A DNA stretch of 64,000 nt, from the NCBI GenBank assembly GCA_003963115.1, contig RXJQ01000001.1:1-64000 (forward strand), written 5' to 3'. Positions 7,338 to 17,504 of this stretch are shown here, piece after piece. The notes under the pieces are model-generated. The model did not search any database. It was not told the DNA's origin and was given only the letters and a program-made list of their open reading frames with translations. The position numbers were made by a program, and so were the translations under genes. The stretch comes from Burkholderiales bacterium. Its GTDB lineage: Bacteria > Pseudomonadota > Gammaproteobacteria > Burkholderiales > Burkholderiaceae_C. Numbering within the stretch: the first letter of the stretch is position 1; every line of letters starts with the position of its first letter.

Positions 7338-10109
7338 ATGAGCCTGCGTGCCCCCCTGGAAACCTTGTGGATCAGGGGCCTCATCACCTGGTTGAGCTAC
7401 GCCCTGACCGGGTGGCTGGCCGTGTCGCTGTCCGCGCCCAATGAGTATGTGTCGCCGCTGTACCTGCCTGCGGGCGTCGCGCTAGCGCTGATCATGGGAT
7501 GGGGGCCAAGGATGCTGCTGCCGATCGGCCTGGGTGCGGCCACGGTCGTGCTCATCGCGAATTGGGGCACCCAGCCACCCGTACCTGGGCCGCTGATGGC
7601 CTGCATCGCTGTCATCGGCGGCATCGGCGCCGCGCTGCAGGCCTGGGTGGGTTGGCGCCTGACGCTGCCCCGTGATCGCCACCCTTTGACGCTGGAGCAC
7701 CCGGGGCAGATCGGCCGCTTCCTGCTGCTGGCCGGGCCCGTGGCCTGCGCGGTCAGCGCGTCGATCTCGGTCGGTGCGCGTGCCTTGTTCGGGCTGCTGC
7801 CTCATGACGCCGCGCCGCAAGTCTTCCTGAGCTGGTGGATGGGCGACACCCTGGGCGTGCTGATGGGCGCCCCCATGGTGCTGACCCTGGTGGGTCGGCC
7901 CATAGAGCTGTGGCGCGCACGACGTCAGCAGGTGGGCATCCCCCTGCTGGTGCTGACCGTGCTGCTGGCATTGGGTGTGCGCCAGGTGCAGATATGGAAC
8001 GTAGAGCGGGAAGAGGCCGTGTTCCAGCGCGATGCGCAAGCCACGACCAACGCCGTCAAGCTGCGCCTGACCGGCTACCGCGATGCCATGGCCGCGATGC
8101 TGGGGCTCTACCAGGCCTCCGAGCAGGTAAGGCGCGAGGAGTTCGCCAAGGCCGCGCGCTACTGGCTTGGCACGCTCAAAGGGATCCAGGCCATCGGCTG
8201 GGAGGAGCGCATCTATGCCGCCGACATCCCTGCCTTCGAAGCACGCCAGCTGCAGGAGGGCCTGAGCAACTTCAAGGTGTTCGACACCCACAAGCGTCTG
8301 CCGCCCAACAGCCCCGAGCTGGCCGTGATCCGCTTTGTCGAGCCTCGTGTGGGCAATGAGACGGCGTTGGGCCTGAACGTGCTGTCCATCGACATTGCGC
8401 GTGAAGCCTATGAACAGGCCAGGCGCGAAGACCGCGTGGTCGTGACCCGTGGCATGAAGCTGGTGCAGGAATCTGGCCAGCAGACCGGCGTGGTCATGTA
8501 CCAGCCTGTGTACAAGGGCGAGCCCTTCACCCCCCAGGCTCGCGTCCAGGCCAATCTGGGTGCCATCTTCATGGCCCTGCGCATGGACGATGCCATGGCA
8601 GCCATGATGCAGGGTCGCCCCGCCTACCTGGAAGCCTGCCTGAAAGACGCCAGCGTACCCGATCAGGCTGTGCTGGGGGGCACGGCCGCTTGCACCGCCG
8701 ACGTGAAGAAGCAGACGGGCGGCCACCACGCGGAAATTCCCGTCGAATTTGGCGACCGCCAATGGCTGCTGGTTCTGTGGAACGCCGGCCCCGTCCCCGT
8801 GACCGGGCTGGGCGCCACCTCCTGGCTGCTGGCCATGGGCGGCGTCACCTTGGCGGCATCCCTGGGCGCCTTGCTGCTGGTGATGACGGGCCATGCACGG
8901 CGCATTGAAGCAGCCGTGGACGAGGCACGCAAACAGCGCGAGGCGGCCGAGGTGGCCAACCAGGCCAAGAGCGATTTCCTCTCGCGCATGAGCCACGAAT
9001 TGCGCACGCCGCTCAATGCGGTGCTGGGCTTCGCTCAGGTGATGTCGCTGGACCAGCGCGAGCCGCTGGCACCGGCACAGCGCCAACGCGTAGAGCAGAT
9101 CCAGCAGGCCGGCTGGCATCTGCTGGACATGATCGACGACGTGCTAGACATCTCCCGCATCGACATGGGCACGCTCAAGTTGCAGACCACGCCGCTGCGC
9201 ATCGCCGATGAGCTGGCCATTGCCCGCAAGCTCTTCCAGGAAGACGCCGACAAGCAGGGCGTGAATCTGTTCGTCCCGCACGATCTACCCTCCGAGTGGG
9301 GCGTGATGGCCGATGCCTCGCGCCTGCGCCAGATCCTGTCTCACCTGCTCAGCAACAGCATCAAGTTCAACCAGCGTGGCGGCGAGGTGTCGGTTTCGGT
9401 GTCCCGTGGGCAGGCACCCGACGGCAGCTCGGGCATGCTGATCACGGTGCGCGACACGGGCCTGGGCATGAGCGAGACCCAGCTGCTGCAGCTGTTCCAG
9501 CCCTTCAACCGGCTAGGCCGCGAGCAGGGGCCGACCGATGGCACCGGCATCGGCCTGGTCATCAGCCGGCACCTGGCCGTGCTCATGGGTGGGCAGCTCG
9601 ATGTACACAGCGAAGAAGGCAAGGGCTCGACCTTTGTGCTCACCCTCCCCGCCGTGACCATGCCGCCCAAGGCCGTGGCCGCCAGCCGTGTGGCAGCCCA
9701 CAAAACAGCCAGCACGGGCGAGCACGCGCCGCGCCATGTGCTGTACGTGGAAGACAACCTGGCCAACAGCGAGGTGATCCGCTCGGCGCTGGCCGCCCGG
9801 CCCTGGATCAAGGTGACCGTGGCGCCCACCACCGAGGAAGGCCTGGCCGTGCTGCACGACCGCCTGCGCGGCAGCAAGCCCGATCTCATCTTGCTGGACG
9901 TGCACCTGCCCGATGCCTCGGGTCAGGAGCTGCTCAGGCTGATCAAGGCCAACCCCGACACCGTCAACATCCCGGTGATCATGATCTCGGCAGATGCCAT
10001 GCCCGAGCAGATCGATGCGGCCCTGTCAGCCGGCGCGGCCTGCTACCTGACCAAGCCTGTACAACTGTCCGAGCTGCTTCACCAGGTCGATGAGCTGATG
10101 CCGGACTGA
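7338..10109 (+). CDS. MASE1-CHASE hybrid sensor histidine kinase
   Basis: A 923-residue membrane-bound hybrid kinase. Residues 1 to about 210 form a multi-helix MASE1-like membrane sensor; a periplasmic CHASE domain follows (about 230-430, with GIQAIGWEERI and RFVEPRVGNE), then another membrane helix (about 495-520), a HisKA/HATPase core with the phospho-accepting His553 in SHELRTP and GTGIGLVIS in the ATP lid, and a C-terminal receiver with phospho-accepting Asp854 in LLDVHLPD and the conserved Lys in LTKPV. AAGGA lies eight bases before the ATG. No partner regulator is adjacent, so its output is unknown. CHASE domains usually sense small extracellular ligands. Confidence 0.9.
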   Translation: MSLRAPLETLWIRGLITWLSYALTGWLAVSLSAPNEYVSPLYLPAGVALALIMGWGPRMLLPIGLGAATVVLIANWGTQPPVPGPLMACIAVIGGIGAALQAWVGWRLTLPRDRHPLTLEHPGQIGRFLLLAGPVACAVSASISVGARALFGLLPHDAAPQVFLSWWMGDTLGVLMGAPMVLTLVGRPIELWRARRQQVGIPLLVLTVLLALGVRQVQIWNVEREEAVFQRDAQATTNAVKLRLTGYRDAMAAMLGLYQASEQVRREEFAKAARYWLGTLKGIQAIGWEERIYAADIPAFEARQLQEGLSNFKVFDTHKRLPPNSPELAVIRFVEPRVGNETALGLNVLSIDIAREAYEQARREDRVVVTRGMKLVQESGQQTGVVMYQPVYKGEPFTPQARVQANLGAIFMALRMDDAMAAMMQGRPAYLEACLKDASVPDQAVLGGTAACTADVKKQTGGHHAEIPVEFGDRQWLLVLWNAGPVPVTGLGATSWLLAMGGVTLAASLGALLLVMTGHARRIEAAVDEARKQREAAEVANQAKSDFLSRMSHELRTPLNAVLGFAQVMSLDQREPLAPAQRQRVEQIQQAGWHLLDMIDDVLDISRIDMGTLKLQTTPLRIADELAIARKLFQEDADKQGVNLFVPHDLPSEWGVMADASRLRQILSHLLSNSIKFNQRGGEVSVSVSRGQAPDGSSGMLITVRDTGLGMSETQLLQLFQPFNRLGREQGPTDGTGIGLVISRHLAVLMGGQLDVHSEEGKGSTFVLTLPAVTMPPKAVAASRVAAHKTASTGEHAPRHVLYVEDNLANSEVIRSALAARPWIKVTVAPTTEEGLAVLHDRLRGSKPDLILLDVHLPDASGQELLRLIKANPDTVNIPVIMISADAMPEQIDAALSAGAACYLTKPVQLSELLHQVDELMPD

Positions 10110-10134
10110 GCCCGCCTCTCGATCGACGCGGCGC

Positions 10135-11997
<1,863 letters not shown>

Positions 11998-12056
11998 GGC
12001 GTGGGCTAAAGGAACAGCCCGCCATTGTGCCCTTCCTTGTGTACCCTTATGTGCCC

Positions 12057-12362
12057 TCAGCCGGCTTGCAGGGCCTCGTGCTGACGAGTCTCCAGTTGGA
12101 TGAAGGCCGCCACCATGCTGCGGTAGACGGCCTCCACCACCTCGGGTGCGGCACCCATGTCGATCGCGTGCGACAAGGCTTTGTCGATGACCTGTTTGGC
12201 GCGATCCGGCGCAGCCACCTCGGCCTGGTTGCGCTTGAAACGCGCGGCCTCGCGCACGTAATGCCCGCGTTCGGCCAGCAGGCCCACGAGCATGAAATCG
12301 ATCTGGTCGATGGCCGAGCGCACGTCGGCCAGGGTGTCGCAAGAGGTGATGCCGGGGTTCAT
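12057..12362 (-). CDS. AroQ-type chorismate mutase / isochorismate lyase-like
   Basis: A 101-residue all-alpha protein of the AroQ fold (DVRSAIDQIDFMLVGLLAERGHYVREAARFK). It resembles the small PchB-like group, which either converts chorismate to prephenate or splits isochorismate to salicylate and pyruvate. No salicylate or siderophore genes are nearby, so chorismate mutase is the safer name. The ATG at 12362 has AGGAGAAC upstream. It is immediately upstream of the dehydratase gene (59 bases), probably in one transcript. It has no export signal, so it is cytoplasmic. Confidence 0.8.
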   Translation of the reverse strand: MNPGITSCDTLADVRSAIDQIDFMLVGLLAERGHYVREAARFKRNQAEVAAPDRAKQVIDKALSHAIDMGAAPEVVEAVYRSMVAAFIQLETRQHEALQAG

Positions 12363-12440
12363 GGTGTTCTCCTGATTCGGTGGGCTGATCTGGTGGGGTT
12401 CACCGCCCTTCAGGAGCCGGGTGCTTGCTCACACCCCATG

Positions 12441-12465
12441 AAAAATGCCGCCTGAGGGGCGGCAT
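12441..12465 (-). terminator. Rho-independent terminator
   Basis: ATGCCGCC (12445-12452), a five-base loop and GGCGGCAT (12458-12465) form a perfect 8-bp stem. On the minus strand it is followed by a run of five T (12445-12441). It ends the transcript of the lipid-A-type glycosyltransferase set, 140 bases after the stop at 12606, and separates it from the chorismate mutase gene. Confidence 0.85.
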
Positions 12466-12605
12466 CTGCATTGGCAAAAGCTCAACGTCACGCCGCCTGA
12501 TGAGGGCAGCGCCACCAGGAGGTGGTCAGCGAAGTGAGGCAATTGCTTGAGTTCATGAAGCGCATGCTAACCCGGCAGGCCGGCCTTTGTCCAGCAGCCC
12601 CGGCC

Positions 12606-14177
12606 TCAATGGCAACGCAGACCCTTGGCGAGCAGGTCGTCACGGTCCAGCACCCACAGCGACCACAGCTTGAGCTGCTTGACCGGCGCTTGCGCGGCCA
12701 GCTCAGGATACGTCTTGACCACATCGTGCGACGCCATCACCACCAGACGAGGATGCGTGCACAGCCAGGTGTGCCATTCGGCCTGGGGCACCAGCACCTT
12801 GGGCATCAGCTTGGGGTTGAAGGCCCCCGCATCGAACAGCTCCTTGCGATCATTGTCGTGCAGGGGCAGACGGGGGTCGTCCCAGTTGCTGATGACGGGA
12901 ATGGGCGTGGGCTGGGCCAGGTAGAAAGGCAGGTCGTAGACAAACTCGTCGACGTAGACCAGCGGCACGCCCTGCCTGATGAGGGGCTGCACGATGGGCA
13001 CGACCGGCTTGGCCGACTGGTCGTCGTACTTGACTGCCACACCGATCAGCACCAGACACAGCACGGCGGCCACGCTGCCCCAGACTTTGGGCGCCCAGGC
13101 ATGCGGGCGAGGCCAACGGCGCATCAAGGCTTGCGCGACCAGGTAGGCCAGAGGTGGCAGAGCGGGCAGGATGTAGCCGGGCAGCTTGGATTTCGGGATC
13201 GAGAAGAACACCAGGATCACGATCATCCAGCTCCAGGCGAGCCATCGCAGGCTGGCAACCGCAGGCATCGCCACGGCCGAAGCAGCATGACGATCCGGGC
13301 CGCCCTTGCGCCTGGCACCCCACCAGGCCACCAGCCAGGCCGGCACCCAGGGCAGCGTCAAACCCACCGTCAGGGGCAGGTAGTACCACCATGCGTGCAT
13401 GTTGTTGAAGCCGGCCTGCGTGAAGCGCTGGAAGTGCTGGTAGATGAAGAAGTAGTGGAAGAAATCCGGGTACAGGCGCTGCATAGCCACGAACCAGGGG
13501 GCCGCCACCGCCAGCAGAACCACCAGCCCAGGTACGGACAGCAGACCGAAGATGGCACGCCACCGGCCCATCGCCAGCAGCCACAGCACGATGACCGCGC
13601 CAGGCAGCACCAGGCCGATCAGCCCTTTGGCCAGCAAGCCCAAGCCTGCCATGCCATAGGCCGACCACAAAGCCCACCTGTATGGCTGGCCGGCCTCGCG
13701 CGCCAAAACCGCCTGCGCGGCCAGGGCGATCGTGGCCGAGATGCAGCCGGCGACCAGCATGTCCAGGTTGGCGTACTGGGCCCCACCGAAGTAGAAAGGC
13801 TGCGTCACCAGCACCAGGGTCGACCATGTGGCCAGGCGGGCACCGGCCCACTGACGCACCAGCAGGTAAAGTGCCATCGCGCCCAGCCAGGCACCCAGCA
13901 CCGAAGCCAGCCGGGCCGCCCACAGCGTGAGCCCGAAGGCCTTGAGCGACAAGGCTGTCAGCCAATAAAAGAGCGGAGGCTTGTGGAAGAAGGGCAGGCC
14001 ATTGAGCGTGGGGGTCAGCCAGTCACCGCTGCGGATCATCTCCCAGGCCACGCCGGCATAACGGCCTTCGTCAGGCACGGCCAAGGGGCGACACCAGGTC
14101 GTGCTCACCAGCCAGGCCAGCACGGCCAGTGCCACGGCCCAGACTGGCCAGGATGTCTTCGAAGCTTGCTGGGTCAC
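12606..14177 (-). CDS. ArnT-like GT39-type glycosyltransferase
   Basis: A 523-residue polytopic inner-membrane protein of the ArnT/PMT superfamily, which moves a sugar from undecaprenyl phosphate to lipid A or another periplasmic acceptor. The family's first periplasmic loop is clear: PDEGRYAGVAWEMIRSGDW followed by NGLPFFHKPPLFYW, containing the Asp-Glu pair and the HKPP segment. About eleven hydrophobic segments follow. The start is GTG at 14177. It ends the operon that begins with the GT2 gene, 47 bases after the deacetylase. Together the three look like the Francisella FlmF2-NaxD-FlmK set, which suggests an amino sugar as the cargo. A terminator follows. Confidence 0.85.
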   Translation of the reverse strand: MTQQASKTSWPVWAVALAVLAWLVSTTWCRPLAVPDEGRYAGVAWEMIRSGDWLTPTLNGLPFFHKPPLFYWLTALSLKAFGLTLWAARLASVLGAWLGAMALYLLVRQWAGARLATWSTLVLVTQPFYFGGAQYANLDMLVAGCISATIALAAQAVLAREAGQPYRWALWSAYGMAGLGLLAKGLIGLVLPGAVIVLWLLAMGRWRAIFGLLSVPGLVVLLAVAAPWFVAMQRLYPDFFHYFFIYQHFQRFTQAGFNNMHAWWYYLPLTVGLTLPWVPAWLVAWWGARRKGGPDRHAASAVAMPAVASLRWLAWSWMIVILVFFSIPKSKLPGYILPALPPLAYLVAQALMRRWPRPHAWAPKVWGSVAAVLCLVLIGVAVKYDDQSAKPVVPIVQPLIRQGVPLVYVDEFVYDLPFYLAQPTPIPVISNWDDPRLPLHDNDRKELFDAGAFNPKLMPKVLVPQAEWHTWLCTHPRLVVMASHDVVKTYPELAAQAPVKQLKLWSLWVLDRDDLLAKGLRCH

Positions 14178-14224
14178 CGAAAAGTGCGTCCTTGTGAAAG
14201 AGGCGCACAGTGTAGCGAAGCGTT

Positions 14225-15178
14225 TCAGCTGTGCGCTGAACCACCTTCATCGCTCAGCCGTACGATGCGCACACCCGAGGTCTTGAGCAATTGGCCGAAG
14301 GCCTCGCCCGTCAGCACACCGTGCTCCATGCGCCGAGACGCGGCGATCACGTCCGGCCAGGGTGGCGGCTGCTTCATGGCCGTGGCGGGATGGCACATCA
14401 GCAGGTCGCCACGCGGGCGCACCAGTCGCAGCCAGGCCTGCCAACGGCGCATATAGCCCGTGGCATCGGCATCGAAAGGGTAGACGCCCAGCAGGCGTTC
14501 ACTGGGGCGCAGCCCGAGCGCCTGCACCTGGCGCCCCACCACCGAGGCCCCCAGCACGCCGATGATGGCCGCCTTGACCGTGTCCGACACGCTGATGCCG
14601 GCCAGCACAGCCCGCCAGCCCGGCGAGCGGCATTGGCGAACCCAAGGCTTGGGCCCCACATGCGACGCGGGATACCGACGATGCAGCACCCGCACCAGAG
14701 CCTCCCGGATCTGCGGCAGTTGATGCGCGTGCTGGTGGCCGTCGATGAAATCAGGCGCCCTGCCCCACACGGCTTCGAAGCGATCCCACTGGCGCTCGAT
14801 CTCACGCTCCAGCTGGGCCACATCGAAGCGCCGTAGGTAGCAGAACTGGATCAATTGACCCAAAGGCAGGCTGGGGCAGGTGGCCTGCGAGGCCGGGTCC
14901 AAGGTCTCGGTGAAATTCAGGTGCAGGCCCACATCGGCCACCGGCGCGTCGATCGTTCCTTCAGCCGGATTCACGGCTTGATGCAAGGCCGGTGCGCCGC
15001 TGGCCCAAGTCGGCCCATCGACCAGGCAGCTCACGGCCGAGATACGGCGCAGAGCCAGCAGGTCGAACACGGCCTGGTTCACGCCATCGTGCAGGCCGAA
15101 GTCGTCGACGCACACGGCCAGATGCCGTTCACCGCGTTTGGCCAAATCAATCACCGGTATGGCCAGACGCGGACACAT
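14225..15178 (-). CDS. ChbG/HpnK (YdjC/NaxD) family sugar deacetylase
   Basis: A 317-residue YdjC-fold metal-dependent carbohydrate deacetylase. The metal-binding Asp pair is in VDDFG (residues 24-28) and the His pair in DGHQHAH (about 145-150). NaxD of Francisella, in this family, deacetylates undecaprenyl-phosphate N-acetylgalactosamine before transfer to lipid A. The order GT2, this gene, ArnT-like fits that role; an HpnK or ChbG role would not explain the neighbours. I place the start at ATG 15178 because GAGGG lies nine bases upstream; GTG 15154 and ATG 15211 are alternatives. It overlaps the 3' end of the GT2 gene by 32 bases, indicating coupled translation. Confidence 0.82.
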   Translation of the reverse strand: MCPRLAIPVIDLAKRGERHLAVCVDDFGLHDGVNQAVFDLLALRRISAVSCLVDGPTWASGAPALHQAVNPAEGTIDAPVADVGLHLNFTETLDPASQATCPSLPLGQLIQFCYLRRFDVAQLEREIERQWDRFEAVWGRAPDFIDGHQHAHQLPQIREALVRVLHRRYPASHVGPKPWVRQCRSPGWRAVLAGISVSDTVKAAIIGVLGASVVGRQVQALGLRPSERLLGVYPFDADATGYMRRWQAWLRLVRPRGDLLMCHPATAMKQPPPWPDVIAASRRMEHGVLTGEAFGQLLKTSGVRIVRLSDEGGSAHS

Positions 15179-16151
15179 CCAGCCCTCGGCCCAGCGAACG
15201 CCGCACCACATACAGTGGCCGGCTCTTGACTTCTTCGAAGATGCGCGCGATGTACTCGCCCAGGATGCCCAGGCCGATCAGCTGGATGCCGACGAAGAAG
15301 GACAGCAGCACGATGATGGTCGTCCAGCCCGAGACCTTGTTGCCATAGATCAGGAAGTCCACGATCACGTAAGCGCCGTACACGAAGGCGAGCAAGGCCA
15401 TCACCATGCCGGCGATGCTGGCCACACGCAGGGGCCAGGTCGTGAAGGCCGTGAGGCCGTCGATCGAGAACGCGATGAGCTTGAGGGCGCTGTAGTTGGT
15501 GGTGCCCACGGCCCGCTCGGCCGGCTCATAAGGAATGGCGACCGACTTGAAGCCCACCCAGGCATACAGACCCTTCATGAAGCGGTTGCGCTCGGGCAGG
15601 GCCAGCAAGGCCTCGACCACGGAGCGGTCCATCAGGCGGAAATCGCCCGCATCCGGTGGTACCTGGAAGCGCGACTTGGCATTGATCAAGCGGTAGAAAG
15701 CCCGCGTGCCCAGTTGCTTGAACATGCTCTCGTCATCGCGGTTGGCACGCAGCGCGTACACGACATCTGCACCAGCCTGCCATTGCTGGACCATCTCGGC
15801 CACCAGCTCGGGCGGGTGCTGCATGTCGGCGTCCATCAGCACGACCACGTCGCCATTGGCAGCCTGCAGGCCGGCGGTCAGTGCCGCTTCCTTGCCGAAA
15901 TTGCGCGAAAACTCGATGGCGCGGATACCGGGCTGGCGCGTCCATTCGTCGAACACGACCGAGGTATCGTCACGGCTGCCGTCGTTGACCAGGATCACCT
16001 CCCACTCCGAGGCACTGGCCTTCAGGTGCTCGCCCAGAATGGGCAGCAGCAAACGCAGGTTGGCCGCTTCGTTGTAGCAGGGGATGACGCAGCTCAGGCG
16101 GGGCGGCCTGGCGCGGACACTGGAGGGAGTCGGTTGGGCAATCACGGTCAT
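15147..16151 (-). CDS. ArnC/GtrB-like family 2 glycosyltransferase
   Basis: A 334-residue GT2 enzyme with a GT-A domain (CVIPCYNEAANL; DXD-like MDADMQHPPEL; QxxxRW-like region further on) and two C-terminal membrane helices (about 240-265 and 275-300), the arrangement of ArnC, GtrB and FlmF. These transfer a sugar from a nucleotide donor to undecaprenyl phosphate on the cytoplasmic face. It heads the three-gene operon, so the product would pass to the deacetylase and then to the ArnT-like transferase. ATG at 16151. The sugar cannot be read from sequence; by analogy with FlmF2 an N-acetylhexosamine is likely. Confidence 0.88.
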   Translation of the reverse strand: MTVIAQPTPSSVRARPPRLSCVIPCYNEAANLRLLLPILGEHLKASASEWEVILVNDGSRDDTSVVFDEWTRQPGIRAIEFSRNFGKEAALTAGLQAANGDVVVLMDADMQHPPELVAEMVQQWQAGADVVYALRANRDDESMFKQLGTRAFYRLINAKSRFQVPPDAGDFRLMDRSVVEALLALPERNRFMKGLYAWVGFKSVAIPYEPAERAVGTTNYSALKLIAFSIDGLTAFTTWPLRVASIAGMVMALLAFVYGAYVIVDFLIYGNKVSGWTTIIVLLSFFVGIQLIGLGILGEYIARIFEEVKSRPLYVVRRSLGRGLDVSASGHTGD

Positions 16152-16290
16152 CCCGTGATTATCGCGGCTCTCTGGGCCGCATTCACATCAGGCCGTTCAG
16201 GCGGGGGCCGACCCTTTTTGGACGAGTTGTCGTCGGCCTGCCTGCCGGGCCCTCAACCAGAAAAGGACCCGGCCAGCACACTCGGCGCGC

Positions 16291-16710
16291 TTACTTGATC
16301 TGAGCGGCGTCCTTGTTGCGATCGTGGACTTCCTTGTTGCGCTCCTTGCGATCGTGGTGCAGCTCGGCCTTGTCCTTGGCGATGTCGCGCTTGTCCTTGT
16401 GGATTTCCTTTTGTTCGCCTTCGCGCTTGGCTTCTTCCTTCTTGGCGTCAGCGACATCGCCGCGCTTTACATCGGCGTCTTCCCGGCGCTGGTCGATGGC
16501 GCGCTCCTTGCGGTCGTGGGCCAGTTCCTTGCGGTCCTTGGACAGATCGGCCTTGTCAGCACGGATCTCCTTGTTCTCTTTGCGGATCTCGCGGTTGTCC
16601 TTCTTGATGTCCTGCACGGCGCTGGCCGGTGTGGCGGGGGCGCCGGTCTGTGCCAGCACGGGCAGGGCGATGGCAGCAAACAGGGCAGTGGCAATCAGCT
16701 TGGTTTTCAT
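16291..16710 (-). CDS. Exported highly charged helical repeat protein
   Basis: A 139-residue hypothetical protein. A Sec signal peptide (MKTKLIATALFAAIALPVLAQ, cleavage after VLA) is followed by a mature chain made almost wholly of Lys, Arg, Glu, Asp, His and Ala. A short unit close to DKADLxxDRKE recurs (DKADLSKDRKELAHDRKE; DKAELHHDRKERNKE), with few hydrophobic residues. This pattern suggests a long single alpha helix or a loose coiled coil in the periplasm. AAAGGACT lies before the ATG. I know similar unnamed proteins in Burkholderiales but no function. The high His and acidic content would permit metal binding, which is only a guess. Confidence 0.75.
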   Translation of the reverse strand: MKTKLIATALFAAIALPVLAQTGAPATPASAVQDIKKDNREIRKENKEIRADKADLSKDRKELAHDRKERAIDQRREDADVKRGDVADAKKEEAKREGEQKEIHKDKRDIAKDKAELHHDRKERNKEVHDRNKDAAQIK

Positions 16711-16836
16711 GGTGAGTCCTTTCAGCGAGGGTCTGTTTCGTCAGTCAGTTTTGAGGTTCGGCGTGCCACTTGGCTTGCTTGTTTGCGGCCTCGTCGCAGC
16801 GCCTTGCTACCTACAACGCGAGCTCTTTACACCGTG

Positions 16837-16866
16837 TTGACCGGACATTTGCAAAGGGTTTGTAAA
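16837..16866 (+). promoter_or_regulatory. Possible promoter of the DUF1653 gene
   Basis: TTGACC (16837-16842) and TGTAAA (16861-16866) are separated by 18 bases, 24 bases before the ATG at 16890. Hexamer matches are 5/6 and 4/6. Confidence 0.4.
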
Positions 16867-16889
16867 GACAATGCGGCGACAATCGGCAC

Positions 16890-17129
16890 ATGGATACATC
16901 ACGCCCCGTCCCTGCCCTGCCCCAGATCGAGCTGGGCGTCTACCGTCACTACAAAGGCCCGCTCTACGACGTGATGGGCGTCGTGCGGCACAGCGAGACG
17001 CTGGAAGCGCTGGTGCTCTATCGCCCGCAGATCGGCGACGGCACGGTGTGGGTGCGCCCCTGGGCGATGTTTTTCGAGCAGGTCGAGACCGATGGCCAGC
17101 AGCGGCCACGGTTCGAGCGCCTGCCCTGA
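16890..17129 (+). CDS. DUF1653 domain protein
   Basis: A 79-residue protein that is essentially one DUF1653 domain: GVYRHYKGPLYDVMGVVRHSETLEALVLYR, and VWVRPWAMFFEQV near the end. The fold is a small beta-rich domain of unknown function, widespread in proteobacteria and often found alone. It has no signal peptide. It is transcribed away from the charged exported protein and converges on the 2Fe-2S gene, with only eight bases between the stops. Family recognition is firm; function is unknown. Confidence 0.85.
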   Translation: MDTSRPVPALPQIELGVYRHYKGPLYDVMGVVRHSETLEALVLYRPQIGDGTVWVRPWAMFFEQVETDGQQRPRFERLP

Positions 17130-17137
17130 AGCCGGCT

Positions 17138-17473
17138 TCAGGATTCGATGCGGCGCCGGGCAGCCGGTGCCTGCAACACCACGTCGCTCAAGGGCAAGGC
17201 CACGCAAGGCAGCACGAAGCCATCGTCTTTCTCGTCCAGGCTCAGGCCAGGCCACTCCACGCGGTAGCGCACCTGGCCCGAGGTCATCTGGCACATGCAG
17301 GCACGGCAGGTGCCGTTGCGGCATGACCTGGGCATGTCGATGCCCGCCGTCAAGGCCGCCTCCAGCAAAGACTGCCCGGGTTGAACCGCGAAGTGCCAGC
17401 CCGATGGCTGCAAGCAGACCACATGGGCAGGCTGCATGGCTGGATCGGGTGATGGGTGCTTGCTCATATCCAT
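17138..17473 (-). CDS. Plant-type [2Fe-2S] ferredoxin-like protein
   Basis: A 111-residue protein with the plant-type iron-sulfur pattern: Cys51, Cys56, Cys59 in SCRNGTCRAC and a fourth ligand Cys90 in VLPC. An extra Cys61 follows the third ligand. It should act as a small one-electron carrier in the cytoplasm. I start at ATG 17473 (MDMSKHPS); an ATG two codons on would serve as well, and neither has a strong ribosome site. A longer frame upstream (to 17566) runs into dinB and looks non-coding. It follows dinB by 31 bases on the same strand. The partner reductase or oxygenase is not evident. Confidence 0.8.
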   Translation of the reverse strand: MDMSKHPSPDPAMQPAHVVCLQPSGWHFAVQPGQSLLEAALTAGIDMPRSCRNGTCRACMCQMTSGQVRYRVEWPGLSLDEKDDGFVLPCVALPLSDVVLQAPAARRRIES

Positions 17474-17504
17474 GATCAATCGATGGGCGCTCAACGGTTC
17501 TGGC

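Noticed and set aside
11998..12342. N-terminal extension of the nucleotide-sugar dehydratase
   Set aside because: The frame is open but overlaps the chorismate mutase gene in another frame, and the sequence is Arg/Gly-rich without the membrane helices that start at 11997.
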